A stretch of DNA of 64,000 nt from Actinophytocola sp036378875 (lineage in GTDB: Bacteria; Actinomycetota; Actinomycetes; Mycobacteriales; Pseudonocardiaceae): positions 1 to 64,000 of the forward strand of contig NZ_DASUVO010000125.1 of NCBI RefSeq assembly GCF_036378875.1, given 5' to 3'. Position 1 is the stretch's first letter. Every line of letters starts with the position of its first letter. Shown here piece after piece: positions 51,027 through 59,832 of this stretch. A program made the translations under genes and the position numbers. The notes below the pieces were generated by a model. The model was not told the DNA's origin. It ran no database searches and was given only the letters and a program-made list of their open reading frames with translations.

Positions 51027-51958
51027 GGCCGGCGTAGTTCCACCGCGTACTCGGGTGGATGGGGATGCTCGGGCGGGAGTCCCCGGCGGGCCAGGAGAAG
51101 TGCGCCGTCCACGGCCTGGCCGGCTGGTTCGCGCACCAGGGCGGACGGGCGACGGCGGGTCAGCTCGGCGCGGAACGGGTCGAGCAGTAGCGGACCGGCG
51201 TCGAACAGGCGGCCGCCCCACGAGAATTCCGGGGGTAGGGCGCGGGCCGCCGCGTGGGCCGATGCCGCCAGGTGGGTGCCCGCACGGGACCAGATGCCGG
51301 CCGCGACCGGGTCGTTCTCGTGGGCCGCATCGGCTGCCAGCGGGGCGAAGGCCGCCAGCTCGTGTGCGGGGGACGGGGAGCCGTAGACCGTTCGCAGCAA
51401 CGCGTCCGTGTCGCCGAACCGGGTCAACAGCTTGTCCAGCAACAACTCCGAGCCGCCGTCACGACCGTCGCGGTGGCGAAGTGCCGCCTGCAGCGCCTCC
51501 CGGCCGATCCACGCCCCGCTGCCCTCGTCGCCGAGGAGGTGGCCCCACCCGTCCGCCTGGCGCCACGTCGTCTCGTGGTCGGTGCCCAGCGCGATCACAC
51601 CCGTGCCCGCGGCCACCACGCAGCCCGGCCGACCCGCCAGTGCGCCGAGATGGGTCGTCAGCGCGTCGCTCGCCACGACCACGCTCGTTGTCCTGACGAA
51701 ACGGTGTACCTGCTCGGCCAGTTCCTTCGGATCCTCCAGCAGTCCGGGCATGCCGGTCAGGCCCACAGCCACACGGTCCACCGACGCGCACATCCCCGCC
51801 GCCAGCCTGCCGATGCGGGCGGCCACGGCCTGGGTGTCCACATGGCCCGACCTGCGGGGCACCGGGCCGGGTTCCTCCGCCGACAGTTCCTCACCGCCCA
51901 CCGAGACGCGGATCCGGATGCCGCCGCCGCCAACGTCGACGCCGACATACGTGGTCAC
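51023..51958 (-). CDS. BadF/BadG-type N-acetylhexosamine kinase
   Basis: 311 residues from the GTG at 51958, in a four-base overlap with murQ. ASKHA-fold phosphate motifs: YVGVDVGGGGIRIRV at the start, VGLTGMPGL, a DALTTHLGAL segment and VVAAGTGVIALG. Length and neighbours fit N-acetylglucosamine or N-acetylmuramic acid kinases of the BadF/BadG/BcrA/D family. It would phosphorylate the sugar released by GH89 or imported by the ABC system and feed MurQ. Third gene of the GH89-murQ-kinase operon. Confidence 0.85.
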   Translation of the reverse strand: MTTYVGVDVGGGGIRIRVSVGGEELSAEEPGPVPRRSGHVDTQAVAARIGRLAAGMCASVDRVAVGLTGMPGLLEDPKELAEQVHRFVRTTSVVVASDALTTHLGALAGRPGCVVAAGTGVIALGTDHETTWRQADGWGHLLGDEGSGAWIGREALQAALRHRDGRDGGSELLLDKLLTRFGDTDALLRTVYGSPSPAHELAAFAPLAADAAHENDPVAAGIWSRAGTHLAASAHAAARALPPEFSWGGRLFDAGPLLLDPFRAELTRRRPSALVREPAGQAVDGALLLARRGLPPEHPHPPEYAVELRRP

Positions 51959-52824
51959 AGGGTGTCCAGTGCCGCTCGGACGCCACGTCCGCTCAGCGCG
52001 TCGCGGCACTCGTCGAGTGGACGGTCGGACAGGGCGTGTACCAGGGCCAATGACACGTCGCCGCCCGCCCGGGCCAGCACGGCGGCGCTCTCCACGGCAC
52101 CGAGCCCCGTCGCCATCTGGACGATCCTGGCCGCCCGGCCGACCAGCTTCTCGTTGGTGGCGACCAGGTTCACCATCAGGTTCGAGTACGTGCGGCCCGA
52201 GCGGATCATCAGCGCCGTCGAGAACGCGTTCAGCAGGACCTTCGTCGCCGTGCCCGCCTTCAGCCTCGTCGAGCCGGTCACCGCCTCAGGGCCCGTGTCC
52301 GCCACCACCGCCACGTCGACCTCGGCGGACAGCGGAGCGTCCACAGTGGACGTGATCAGCACGGTGAGCGCGCCCGCCGCCCGGCAGCGGGTCAGCGCGC
52401 CGACCACGTACCTGGTCGAGCCCGACGCCGTGATGCCGACCGCGACGTCACCGGGCCCGACCACCGCGGCGTCGTCGTGGCCCGCCGTCCCCTCGTCCTC
52501 GAAGTCCAGTCCGGAGTCGACGAACGCCTTGGCGCCACCAGGGAAGTGTGCCGTGAACAAGCCCTGCTCCACGCCGAACGTCGGGGTCGTCTCGGTCGCG
52601 TCGAGCACGGCGAGCCGGCCGGACGCACCGGCGCCGAAGTAGTGCACCCGACCCCCGGAGGACAGCCGGGGGAGTGCCAGGTCGACGGCCTTCGCCAGAG
52701 CCGGTCCGCCCGCGCGGGCGGCCTCGACGGCCAGCGCGTCCTCCGTGAGCAGCGCGTCGACCACCCGCTCCGCCTGCCAGCGGTCGATGTCGGTGGTCCG
52801 TGGATTACGATCCTCAGTGGACAT
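51955..52824 (-). CDS. murQ: N-acetylmuramic acid 6-phosphate etherase
   Basis: 289 residues from the ATG at 52824 (AGGAA 7 nt upstream). SIS-fold sugar isomerase relative with VHYFGAGASGRLAVLDATE, then ETTPTFGVEQG and GITASGSTRYVVGAL, all MurQ hallmarks; the N-terminal DRNPRTTDID is also typical. It splits MurNAc-6-phosphate into GlcNAc-6-phosphate and D-lactate in cell wall recycling. It overlaps GH89 by 11 bp and the kinase by 4 bp. Confidence 0.95.
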   Translation of the reverse strand: MSTEDRNPRTTDIDRWQAERVVDALLTEDALAVEAARAGGPALAKAVDLALPRLSSGGRVHYFGAGASGRLAVLDATETTPTFGVEQGLFTAHFPGGAKAFVDSGLDFEDEGTAGHDDAAVVGPGDVAVGITASGSTRYVVGALTRCRAAGALTVLITSTVDAPLSAEVDVAVVADTGPEAVTGSTRLKAGTATKVLLNAFSTALMIRSGRTYSNLMVNLVATNEKLVGRAARIVQMATGLGAVESAAVLARAGGDVSLALVHALSDRPLDECRDALSGRGVRAALDTL

Positions 52825-54910
52825 TGTGTGTTCCTTTCCGGGAACAGAACTCGTCGCCATAGCGCGCCAGGACGTGTTCGGTGACCGCGACGACGTCCCC
52901 CGGCTCGCGGCTTGCCGGGCCGGTCGCGATGAACTCTTCCGCGAGGTCGCGGAGGGACTCGTCGAGTGCGGACTGCGCCTCGGCTAGTCCCTCCGGGTCC
53001 AGTGCCCTCGGCAGGAACCGCGCCCACAGCTCCCAGCGCCGCTTGAGGTACCCGCCGACCAGCCCACTCCAGATCCGTGCGGAGTAGTTGTCCAGGAACG
53101 GGTTGTCCGCCGTGTGCCACACGGTCAGGATGCGGCGGGCGTTGTCCTCCAGCACCCGCCGCTCCTCGTCGTCCGCCGCGCGGCGCTGTGCCGCCGCCAC
53201 CCACGTGTCGAGGCGCAACGTCGGTCTGGTCGCCGCCAGGCCGTCGAGATCGTCGAACACCGTCAGGAAGTCCGTCGCGTCCCACTGTGCGGTGTGGATG
53301 GACCGCAGCAGGTCGCTGAACCGGTGGTCGATCACCCGCAGCAGCAGTGCGATGCCCGCCAGCGCGAGGTCGTCGGCCGCGGCCGGTATCCGGGCCAGCG
53401 CGCGGATGGCCGCCACCAGGTCATCGGGGTCGTAGTACAGGGCCGCCCGCACGTCGTCGTGCACGCGGTCGTCCAGCATCCGCGTGTAGTCCGGTGTGGA
53501 CACGGCGATCCCGATGTAGGACTCGGGGAAGATCGAGCGGGCCGTGGCGTTCAGCACCGACGCGCCCAGCCGCTGCCACGCCTCGGATCCAGCCGGGTCG
53601 CCGTGGCGCTGCCGGCCGAAGTCGGCGAGCCACTCCGCGAGCGGGACCGGCTCGTCCCACGCCCGGTCGGTGACCAGCTCGAAGAACGCCGGGTTGTTGT
53701 GGATCGCCTCCATCGTGAGGCCGAGTCCGACCGGCGGCCGGTCGGACGCCAGCGCGTCCTCGATGTTCGTGCTCGTGGCACTGAGGTCGGCGACCGGTTC
53801 GGTACGGCCACCGAAGTTCAGCAGCCCGTTCCACAGCCACGGCCGGCCGCCGTACCCGTCGAGCCGCGGCCACTGCGGATCGGCCTCACCCCACAGGTCC
53901 AGCACCAGCACCCGTCCATCCGGGATGCCGTCGAGGAACCGGTTGACCCGCTCCGTCGTCCAGTGCGAGCGCTGGTAGGAGAACGGCCAGGACTGCAACA
54001 CCCACACGGCGTCCTCGTCACCGGCCCGCAGACCGTCGACGACCGCGGCGGCGACCGCCGCCGGATAGCGCTCGTCACCGTCAGGGATCATCTCGATGAA
54101 CGGGTCCGACGCGTAGAGGTGGTCGGTGCCGAGCAGTTCCCGCTGCGCGGTGACGATCTCGGCCGCGAGCCGGCCGAACAGGGGATCCTCCGGCGGGACG
54201 ACAGTCGTCGGCATGCCCTGCCACAGCCGGGTCTTCGCGCCGGCCGGCGCGAGCTGCCGGGGCACGTGTCCGGTGAACGCCGGCAGCGCCGGCGTCATGC
54301 CCAGCGACCGCTGCCGGTCGAGGATCCGCCGCCCCAGCTCCAGGCCGCGGGGAAGCCAGCTCGCCGGCATCGGGCCCGCGAAGCTGTCCAGGCATCCCAT
54401 GTAGAGCCACGGCAGGTACGCCGGGCCGCCGAGGAAGGCGCGGATGTCCACGTCGGACATGCCGAGCCGCGAGTACGCCAGCGCGAGCACCGCCTCGTGT
54501 CCGACGAGGTTGAGCGGCATGGTGACGCCGTGCAGCGCCATCCAGTCGATCTCGCGTTCCCACTCGGCCCAGTCCCAGTAGGCCGTGGAGTAGCTGAACG
54601 TGCAGAAGTTGAGGTAGTAGAACCGGTCCACCCGTGCGCGGCCACGCAGCGGCGGACGGGTCGGTGCCGGGTCGATGGACAGCGGCAGCGGGGTGTCCCA
54701 CGTGACCCGCACGTCGTGGGCGTCGCGGAGGTAGCGGTGGATGCCCGCGCAGGCCGCCCCCGCGTCGGTGGCGGCCACGTGCACGGTGGGGCCGTCGGCC
54801 CACACCTCGAAACCGCGTGTCCCGGTCAGCCGGTGCACGTGCGGTGGGGGAGTATCGGCGACGACTCTCGTCCACAGTTGGCGGACGGCCTCGGCCCACG
54901 GCGGTGACAT
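52814..54910 (-). CDS. GH89 alpha-N-acetylglucosaminidase, cytoplasmic
   Basis: 698 residues from the ATG at 54910. The NAGLU family start lies at GIHRYLRDAHDVRVTWD and the core at NFCTFSYSTAYWDWAEWEREIDWMALHG, with YASDPFIEMIP and WNGLLNFGG further on. There is no signal peptide, so the enzyme works inside the cell on imported oligosaccharides with terminal alpha-GlcNAc. It is first in an operon with murQ and a sugar kinase and divergent from a ROK regulator with an ABC importer. The natural substrate is unknown. Confidence 0.92.
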   Translation of the reverse strand: MSPPWAEAVRQLWTRVVADTPPPHVHRLTGTRGFEVWADGPTVHVAATDAGAACAGIHRYLRDAHDVRVTWDTPLPLSIDPAPTRPPLRGRARVDRFYYLNFCTFSYSTAYWDWAEWEREIDWMALHGVTMPLNLVGHEAVLALAYSRLGMSDVDIRAFLGGPAYLPWLYMGCLDSFAGPMPASWLPRGLELGRRILDRQRSLGMTPALPAFTGHVPRQLAPAGAKTRLWQGMPTTVVPPEDPLFGRLAAEIVTAQRELLGTDHLYASDPFIEMIPDGDERYPAAVAAAVVDGLRAGDEDAVWVLQSWPFSYQRSHWTTERVNRFLDGIPDGRVLVLDLWGEADPQWPRLDGYGGRPWLWNGLLNFGGRTEPVADLSATSTNIEDALASDRPPVGLGLTMEAIHNNPAFFELVTDRAWDEPVPLAEWLADFGRQRHGDPAGSEAWQRLGASVLNATARSIFPESYIGIAVSTPDYTRMLDDRVHDDVRAALYYDPDDLVAAIRALARIPAAADDLALAGIALLLRVIDHRFSDLLRSIHTAQWDATDFLTVFDDLDGLAATRPTLRLDTWVAAAQRRAADDEERRVLEDNARRILTVWHTADNPFLDNYSARIWSGLVGGYLKRRWELWARFLPRALDPEGLAEAQSALDESLRDLAEEFIATGPASREPGDVVAVTEHVLARYGDEFCSRKGTHNVH

Positions 54911-54930
54911 GCTCACCACCCTAATACTTC

Positions 54931-54941
54931 CGTACGGTACG
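54931..54941. promoter_or_regulatory. Palindrome CGTACGGTACG in the GH89-ROK divergent promoter
   Basis: A perfect 5-1-5 palindrome in a 53-bp gap between divergent starts (54910 and 54964), inside an AT-rich patch (taatacttc...gtaaataagtta). The outer ACTT and AAGT extend the symmetry roughly. The likely operator of the ROK regulator. Confidence 0.5.
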
Positions 54942-54963
54942 TAAATAAGTTACCCTCGCCGCC

Positions 54964-56127
54964 ATGACGCGCACAGTCGCCGTCGGCACGAAGTTCATGC
55001 TGGAGAACAACGCGGCCGCGATCCTCACCCACCTGCGAGCGGTCCGCCGTGCGCCCGTGTCCGCCATCGCCAAGGACACCGGGCTGTCCCGCCAGGCCGT
55101 CACCCGCTCGCTGGCCGTGCTCGAGTCCATGGAGCTGGCCGAGATCTCCGCGCCAGAAAGGGCCGCCGGCGGCACCGGCCGGCCACCGCAGATGGTGCGG
55201 TTCCGGGCCGAGGCCGGCCAGGTCCTGAGCGTCGTCGTCAACCCGGGGACCGTGCGGATCGTGGTCGCGGACCTCGCCGGCGAGTTCACCACGGACGTGA
55301 CGGCGGCGTTGCGCCGGTCGAGCCGCAGGTCGCTGACGGACTCACTGCGCAAGGCGATCGAGCGGTCCGGTGTCGACCCGGCCGGCATCTGGCACGCGAC
55401 GGCGTCCGCGCCCGGCATCGTCGACCCGGTCACCGGCCACGTCGGCCTCAGCGTGAGCATGCCCGAGGTCACCGGCGACGCCATCCTCGCCGGCATCCAG
55501 TCCGCCGGCATCACGGCTCCCGTCTACGTCGACAACGACGTGAAGCTTGCCACCGAAGGGGAACGCTGGCGCGGCACCCCGCACGTCGAGGACTCGCTGG
55601 TGTTCGTCGACTGGGGCGAGCGCATCGGCGCCGGCATCGTGCTGCGCGGCGAGCTGTACCGGGGCGCGTCCAACGACGCGGGCGACCTCGGCTACCTCGA
55701 CCTGGCCGCACCGAAGACCGGGGGAGGTGACGACCTCGGCCCGTTCGAGCGGTGGGTCGGCACCCGTGAGCTGCTGCGACTCGCCGGCCGGCCGGTGGCG
55801 TTGCCCGAGCTGGCGGCCGCGGCGCACCGGGGCGAGCGTTGGGCGACCGGCGCGGTCGGCAAGGTCGCCAGCCGCTTCGCCAAAGGCGTCGCCGCGATCC
55901 GCGCGCTGCTCGACCCGGAGGTGGTCGTGCTCGGCGGCGACATCGTCGTACTGGGGGAAGTGTTGCTCGACGCGGTCATCGGCGCGCTCGAGACAGAGGA
56001 GCTCCGCCAGCCACGGCTGGAGCTGTCCACATTGGGGGCTGACGCGATCGTGTACGGCGCCGTCCGGCACTCGCTGGCCTGGGTCGAACGTGAGCGGTTC
56101 GACGTGCGAGCCATCCGCCAGCGGTAG
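54964..56127 (+). CDS. ROK-family transcriptional regulator without the zinc motif
   Basis: 387 residues. N-terminal winged helix (about 10-75, SAIAKDTGLSRQAVTRSLAVLE) and a ROK sugar-sensing domain with YVDNDVKLATEGE and VVLGGDIVV. The usual ExGH and Cys-x-Cys-Gly-x2-Gly-Cys zinc site is replaced by DLGYLDLAAPKTGGG, with no Cys in that part. So it is a sensor only, not a sugar kinase, and may be structurally different from NagC/Mlc. It is first in a unit with an ABC importer and divergent from GH89-murQ-kinase; it likely represses both. Confidence 0.88.
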   Translation: MTRTVAVGTKFMLENNAAAILTHLRAVRRAPVSAIAKDTGLSRQAVTRSLAVLESMELAEISAPERAAGGTGRPPQMVRFRAEAGQVLSVVVNPGTVRIVVADLAGEFTTDVTAALRRSSRRSLTDSLRKAIERSGVDPAGIWHATASAPGIVDPVTGHVGLSVSMPEVTGDAILAGIQSAGITAPVYVDNDVKLATEGERWRGTPHVEDSLVFVDWGERIGAGIVLRGELYRGASNDAGDLGYLDLAAPKTGGGDDLGPFERWVGTRELLRLAGRPVALPELAAAAHRGERWATGAVGKVASRFAKGVAAIRALLDPEVVVLGGDIVVLGEVLLDAVIGALETEELRQPRLELSTLGADAIVYGAVRHSLAWVERERFDVRAIRQR

Positions 56128-56143
56128 GAGAAGGAGACATCAC

Positions 56144-57451
56144 ATGCGTACCAGGTTCTTACGACTCGGCTCCGTGGCCGCGGCGGTGCTGCTCGCCGCC
56201 GGCTGCGCGGAGACGGGCGGCAGCGGGCCGGCCGCGCCGAAGGACGTGTCCAAAGAGCTCTCGTCCGAAAAGGTCACGTTGACCCTCGCGTACACCGACG
56301 ACCCGCCGGTGAAGGCGCTCATCGAGGCGTTCCAGGACAAGCACCCGAACATCACGATCAAGGGCCAGCAGACCCCGTTCTCCGACTACGTGAAGTCGAT
56401 CAAGCTGTCCATGGCGTCGGACGAGCCGCCGGACATCGCCGAGTACAACCCCGGCGCCATGCGCTCGCTCGTGCCCGGCGGGCTGATCTACGATCTCGCG
56501 CCGTACGAGGAGCTGTACGGCTGGCAGGACGGCTTCCCGTCGTCGAGCCTGGAGGTGTTGCGGTCGGACGCCAAGGCCAAGGAGTACGGCACCGGCGGCC
56601 TGTACGCGGTGCCCGGCGCGCTGTCCGTGCTCGGCGTGTTCTACAACAAGCAGCTCGTCAGCGCGGCCGGTATCACGCAGCCACCCGCGACCCTCGCCGA
56701 GTTCGAGCAGAACCTCGCCGCGGTGAAAGGCACCGGCACCACGCCGTTCAGCCTCGGCAGCCTTCAGGTCGGCGGGTTCCAGCTGTGGAACGCGCTGAAC
56801 AACTCCCTCGGTGACGAGCAGCAGTACCGGGACTGGGTCTACGGCAAGTCCGGCGCCACGATCGAGACCGACAGCGCGAAGCAGGCCGCGCAGAAGGTCG
56901 CCGACTGGGCGGGCGCCGGCTACGTGCCGGAGTCGGCGAACGCGATCGCCGACACCGACGCACTCGCGAACTTCACGCAGGGCAAGAACGCCTACTTCAT
57001 CACCGGTAACTGGTACGCGGCGACGATCGCCGAGGCCATGGGCGACAACGCGGGCTTCTTCCTGTTCCCGACCGCCAAGCAGGGCAACCCGGCGGTGGCG
57101 TCCGGCGCGAGCGTGGCCTTCTCGATCTCGTCGAAGACCAAGCACCCCAACGAGGCGGCCGCGTTCCTCGACTTCATGCGCTCGCCCGAGGCGGCGAAGG
57201 TGCAGTTCGAGTCCGGCTTCATGCCGGTGGACACCTCCGCCGACCTTCAGGCGACCGGGGTCACCGCCGAGGTCACGACGGAGTTCGCGAAGGTGGTCGC
57301 CGACAACGGCATCGTGCCGTTCCCGGACTTCGCGTCCCCCAACATGATCGACCGGCTCACCTCGGGCGTGCAGGGTCTCGTGAGCAAGCAGATGACCCCG
57401 GACCAGTTCCTCGCGTCACTGCAGGAGTCGTGGACCGAACACCATGACTGA
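56144..57451 (+). CDS. ABC sugar transporter solute-binding lipoprotein
   Basis: 435 residues. A lipoprotein signal ends at Cys21 (LLAAGC). Family 1 extracellular binding protein fold: FQDKHPNITIKG near the start, PPDIAEYNPGAMRSL, GLYAVPGALSVLGVFYNK, and the C-terminal hinge region. It binds an oligosaccharide outside the cell for the two permeases that follow. Codon 6 is TTA (56159-56161), so translation may need the bldA tRNA. AGGAG lies before the ATG. No ATPase gene follows; a shared MsiK-type ATPase is likely. Confidence 0.92.
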   Translation: MRTRFLRLGSVAAAVLLAAGCAETGGSGPAAPKDVSKELSSEKVTLTLAYTDDPPVKALIEAFQDKHPNITIKGQQTPFSDYVKSIKLSMASDEPPDIAEYNPGAMRSLVPGGLIYDLAPYEELYGWQDGFPSSSLEVLRSDAKAKEYGTGGLYAVPGALSVLGVFYNKQLVSAAGITQPPATLAEFEQNLAAVKGTGTTPFSLGSLQVGGFQLWNALNNSLGDEQQYRDWVYGKSGATIETDSAKQAAQKVADWAGAGYVPESANAIADTDALANFTQGKNAYFITGNWYAATIAEAMGDNAGFFLFPTAKQGNPAVASGASVAFSISSKTKHPNEAAAFLDFMRSPEAAKVQFESGFMPVDTSADLQATGVTAEVTTEFAKVVADNGIVPFPDFASPNMIDRLTSGVQGLVSKQMTPDQFLASLQESWTEHHD

Positions 57452-58379
57452 TGTGGCGGTCCGTTCCGGACGATCCGTCCGTCCGGAACGGACTCCCGCG
57501 CGCCGCCGGCCGAAACGCAGGGTCGGTCGGCGGCTGCACGGGCTCGTGTACCTCGCGCCCGCGCTCGCGGTGTACGTGCTGTTCGCGATCTGGCCGGCGA
57601 TCCACACCGTCTATCTGTCCTTTTTGGAGTGGGACGGGATCCTGCCGGCCGTCCCGGCGGGGTTTTCGAACTACGTCACGGTGTTCACCGACCCCACGCT
57701 CGGCCCGGCGCTGTGGCACGCGATCGTGCTGATCCTGTTCTTCGCGGTCATCCCGTGCGCGTTCGGGCTGCTCATGACGGCGTTGCTCCAGGGCGGCGTA
57801 CGCGGCATGACCGCGTACCGGATGATCTTCTTCCTGCCGCAGGTGCTCCCACTCGTCGCCGTCGGCATCACCTGGCGGTGGATGTACAGCGACGGGGGGC
57901 TGGTCAACCGGGGACTGGAGTTGATCGGCCTCGGCAGTGTGACCAGGGCGTGGCTCGGGGACTACGACACGGCGCTCGTCGCCCTCGGCCTCATCGGCAC
58001 CTGGGCGATGAGCGGGCTGTGCATGGTGCTCTTCCTCTCCGGCGTGCAGAAAGTCGACGTCGCTCTCTACGAGGCGGTCGCTCTGGACGGCGGCGGGCCG
58101 GTGCGGAAGTTCTTCACCGTGACGCTGCCGGCCCTGCGCGGTGAGGTCACGATCGCCAGCGTCATCACCACGATCGCCGCGCTGGCCAGCTTCGACTTCG
58201 TGTTCGTGACCACCAACGGCGGCCCCGTGAACCAGACCACCGTGCCCGGCCTGCTCGTGTACCGGCTCGCCTTCAACGAGGCCGACATCGGCACGGCCTC
58301 CGCACTCGCGGTCGTGCTCACCCTCGTCGTGATCGTCTTCGTGACGGCCATTCGCCTGATCACCAGGGAGCGCTCGTGA
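57444..58379 (+). CDS. ABC sugar transporter permease, MalF/UgpA type
   Basis: 311 residues with six membrane helices (first at about 32-55). The coupling helix EAA motif is YEAVALDGGGPVRKFFTVTL near residue 205. It overlaps the binding-protein gene by 8 bp and the next permease by 4 bp. The N-terminal 30 residues are basic. Confidence 0.93.
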   Translation: MTDVAVRSGRSVRPERTPARRRPKRRVGRRLHGLVYLAPALAVYVLFAIWPAIHTVYLSFLEWDGILPAVPAGFSNYVTVFTDPTLGPALWHAIVLILFFAVIPCAFGLLMTALLQGGVRGMTAYRMIFFLPQVLPLVAVGITWRWMYSDGGLVNRGLELIGLGSVTRAWLGDYDTALVALGLIGTWAMSGLCMVLFLSGVQKVDVALYEAVALDGGGPVRKFFTVTLPALRGEVTIASVITTIAALASFDFVFVTTNGGPVNQTTVPGLLVYRLAFNEADIGTASALAVVLTLVVIVFVTAIRLITRERS

Positions 58380-59197
58380 ACCCGCGTGTCATGGTCGCCG
58401 CCAGGTACCTCGTGCTGACGCTGTTCGCGGTGGCGGTGCTGCTGCCGTTCGTCGGCGTCACGCTCGCGGCGTTCCACCCGTCCGGGGCGCCGATCGCCGG
58501 GCTCGCCTGGCCGACCGAGTGGACGTGGTCGAACTTCGTCGAGGCGTGGCAGGAGGCCGGGTTCGACCGGCTGGTGGCCAACAGCTTCATCATCGCGGCC
58601 GGGGTCGTGCCGCTCTCCCTCGTGCTCGCCACGCTCGCGGCCTACTCGCTCGCGACGCTGAACCCGTTCGGCGGCCGGGCGCTGTCGGTGGCGTTCGTGC
58701 TGGGCCTGACCCTGCCGATCGAGCTGGTCGTGGTCGCGCTGTACTTCGACCTGTCCACAGTGGGCCTCACGAACTCCTACCTCGGCGTGATCCTGGCCGA
58801 GACCGCGCTGTTCATGCCGTTCGGCGTGTACTGGATGCAGACGCACTTCGCCGCGCTGCCGGTGGAACTGCTCGACGCCGCCCGCGTGGACGGCGCCCGC
58901 AGCCTGACGATCCTCACCCGCGTACTGCTGCCGATCTCGTGGCCGGCGCTCACCACGCTCGGAGTGCTCTACTTCATGTGGTCGTGGAACCAGTTCCTGC
59001 TGGTGATCGTACTGATGCAGGACCCGGAACTGCGGAACGCGCCGACCGGACTCGGCTTGTTCGTCGGCCAGTTCTCGGCGAACATCCCGCTCCTGTCCGC
59101 CGCGAGCATCATCGTCATCGGCCCGATCGTCACGCTGTACCTGATCTTCCAGCGCAACTTCGTCAGCGGCATCACCCAGGGCGCCGTCAAGGGCTGA
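58376..59197 (+). CDS. ABC sugar transporter permease, MalG/UgpE type
   Basis: 273 residues from the GTG at 58376 (GTGA overlap). Six membrane helices, with the EAA loop LLDAARVDGARSLTILTRVL near residue 165. It pairs with the preceding MalF-type permease. No ATP-binding subunit is encoded in the operon. It ends 4 bp from the convergent coiled-coil gene. Confidence 0.93.
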   Translation: MNPRVMVAARYLVLTLFAVAVLLPFVGVTLAAFHPSGAPIAGLAWPTEWTWSNFVEAWQEAGFDRLVANSFIIAAGVVPLSLVLATLAAYSLATLNPFGGRALSVAFVLGLTLPIELVVVALYFDLSTVGLTNSYLGVILAETALFMPFGVYWMQTHFAALPVELLDAARVDGARSLTILTRVLLPISWPALTTLGVLYFMWSWNQFLLVIVLMQDPELRNAPTGLGLFVGQFSANIPLLSAASIIVIGPIVTLYLIFQRNFVSGITQGAVKG

Positions 59198-59201
59198 GGT
59201 G

Positions 59202-59801
59202 TCACGCGGGCTCCACGTCGAGCTCGTTCCTGGCGGCGAGGAGAAAGGCGTCGCGGTCCTCGACGTACCGGGACTCCTCGACGTGGCTGGCGGTCTGCGC
59301 GGACTTCCGGAGCCGGTCGGCCGCCGAGCGCACGGTGTTGTCCGACAGTAGCTGGATCTCGCCGACGACATCGGCGAGCTCGACGGCGAGGCGGCGTACT
59401 CGATCATGCTGCTCGCTGGCCGAGTTCCGGAAGTCGTCCACCGTCTTGGCAAGGGCGTCGGACTGGTCGCCGACCCGCTCGAGGACCCGCTTGGTGCGTT
59501 CGAAGTTCCGGTTGGCCAGGCGTTCCTCCTCGCGGGCGCCGACGAGCTCGTCGGCAAGGCGGAGCGCCCGACCGTAGGTGCTCCTCTTCTGGTCGGCGAA
59601 CCGGTGGCGGTTCTGGATCCGGGCAGCCTCGTCACGTGCCTGTTGTGCTTCGGCTGCCTGGCGTTCGAACAACGCGAGTGAGTTCTCGAACGCTCGACGG
59701 GTGGCGACGAGCTGGGCGGCGATCGCCCCACCGATCCCCAGCAGCGCCACGAGCAGGGCAATGCCGCCGGAGATCATCGTCACGGTTATCTGGTCGGACA
59801 T
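59202..59801 (-). CDS. Membrane-anchored coiled-coil protein, unknown function
   Basis: 199 residues. One N-terminal membrane helix (about 7-31), then an almost continuous charged helix rich in Ala, Arg, Glu and Asp with heptad character (FERQAAEAQQARDEAARIQN and LADELVGAREEERLANRNF) to about residue 185. No catalytic motif. Such proteins may be structural or partners of signalling proteins; I do not recognise a family. Confidence 0.75.
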   Translation of the reverse strand: MSDQITVTMISGGIALLVALLGIGGAIAAQLVATRRAFENSLALFERQAAEAQQARDEAARIQNRHRFADQKRSTYGRALRLADELVGAREEERLANRNFERTKRVLERVGDQSDALAKTVDDFRNSASEQHDRVRRLAVELADVVGEIQLLSDNTVRSAADRLRKSAQTASHVEESRYVEDRDAFLLAARNELDVEPA

Positions 59802-59832
59802 ACCTCGCGCGCTCCGTTCGCCCTGCCGCCCG

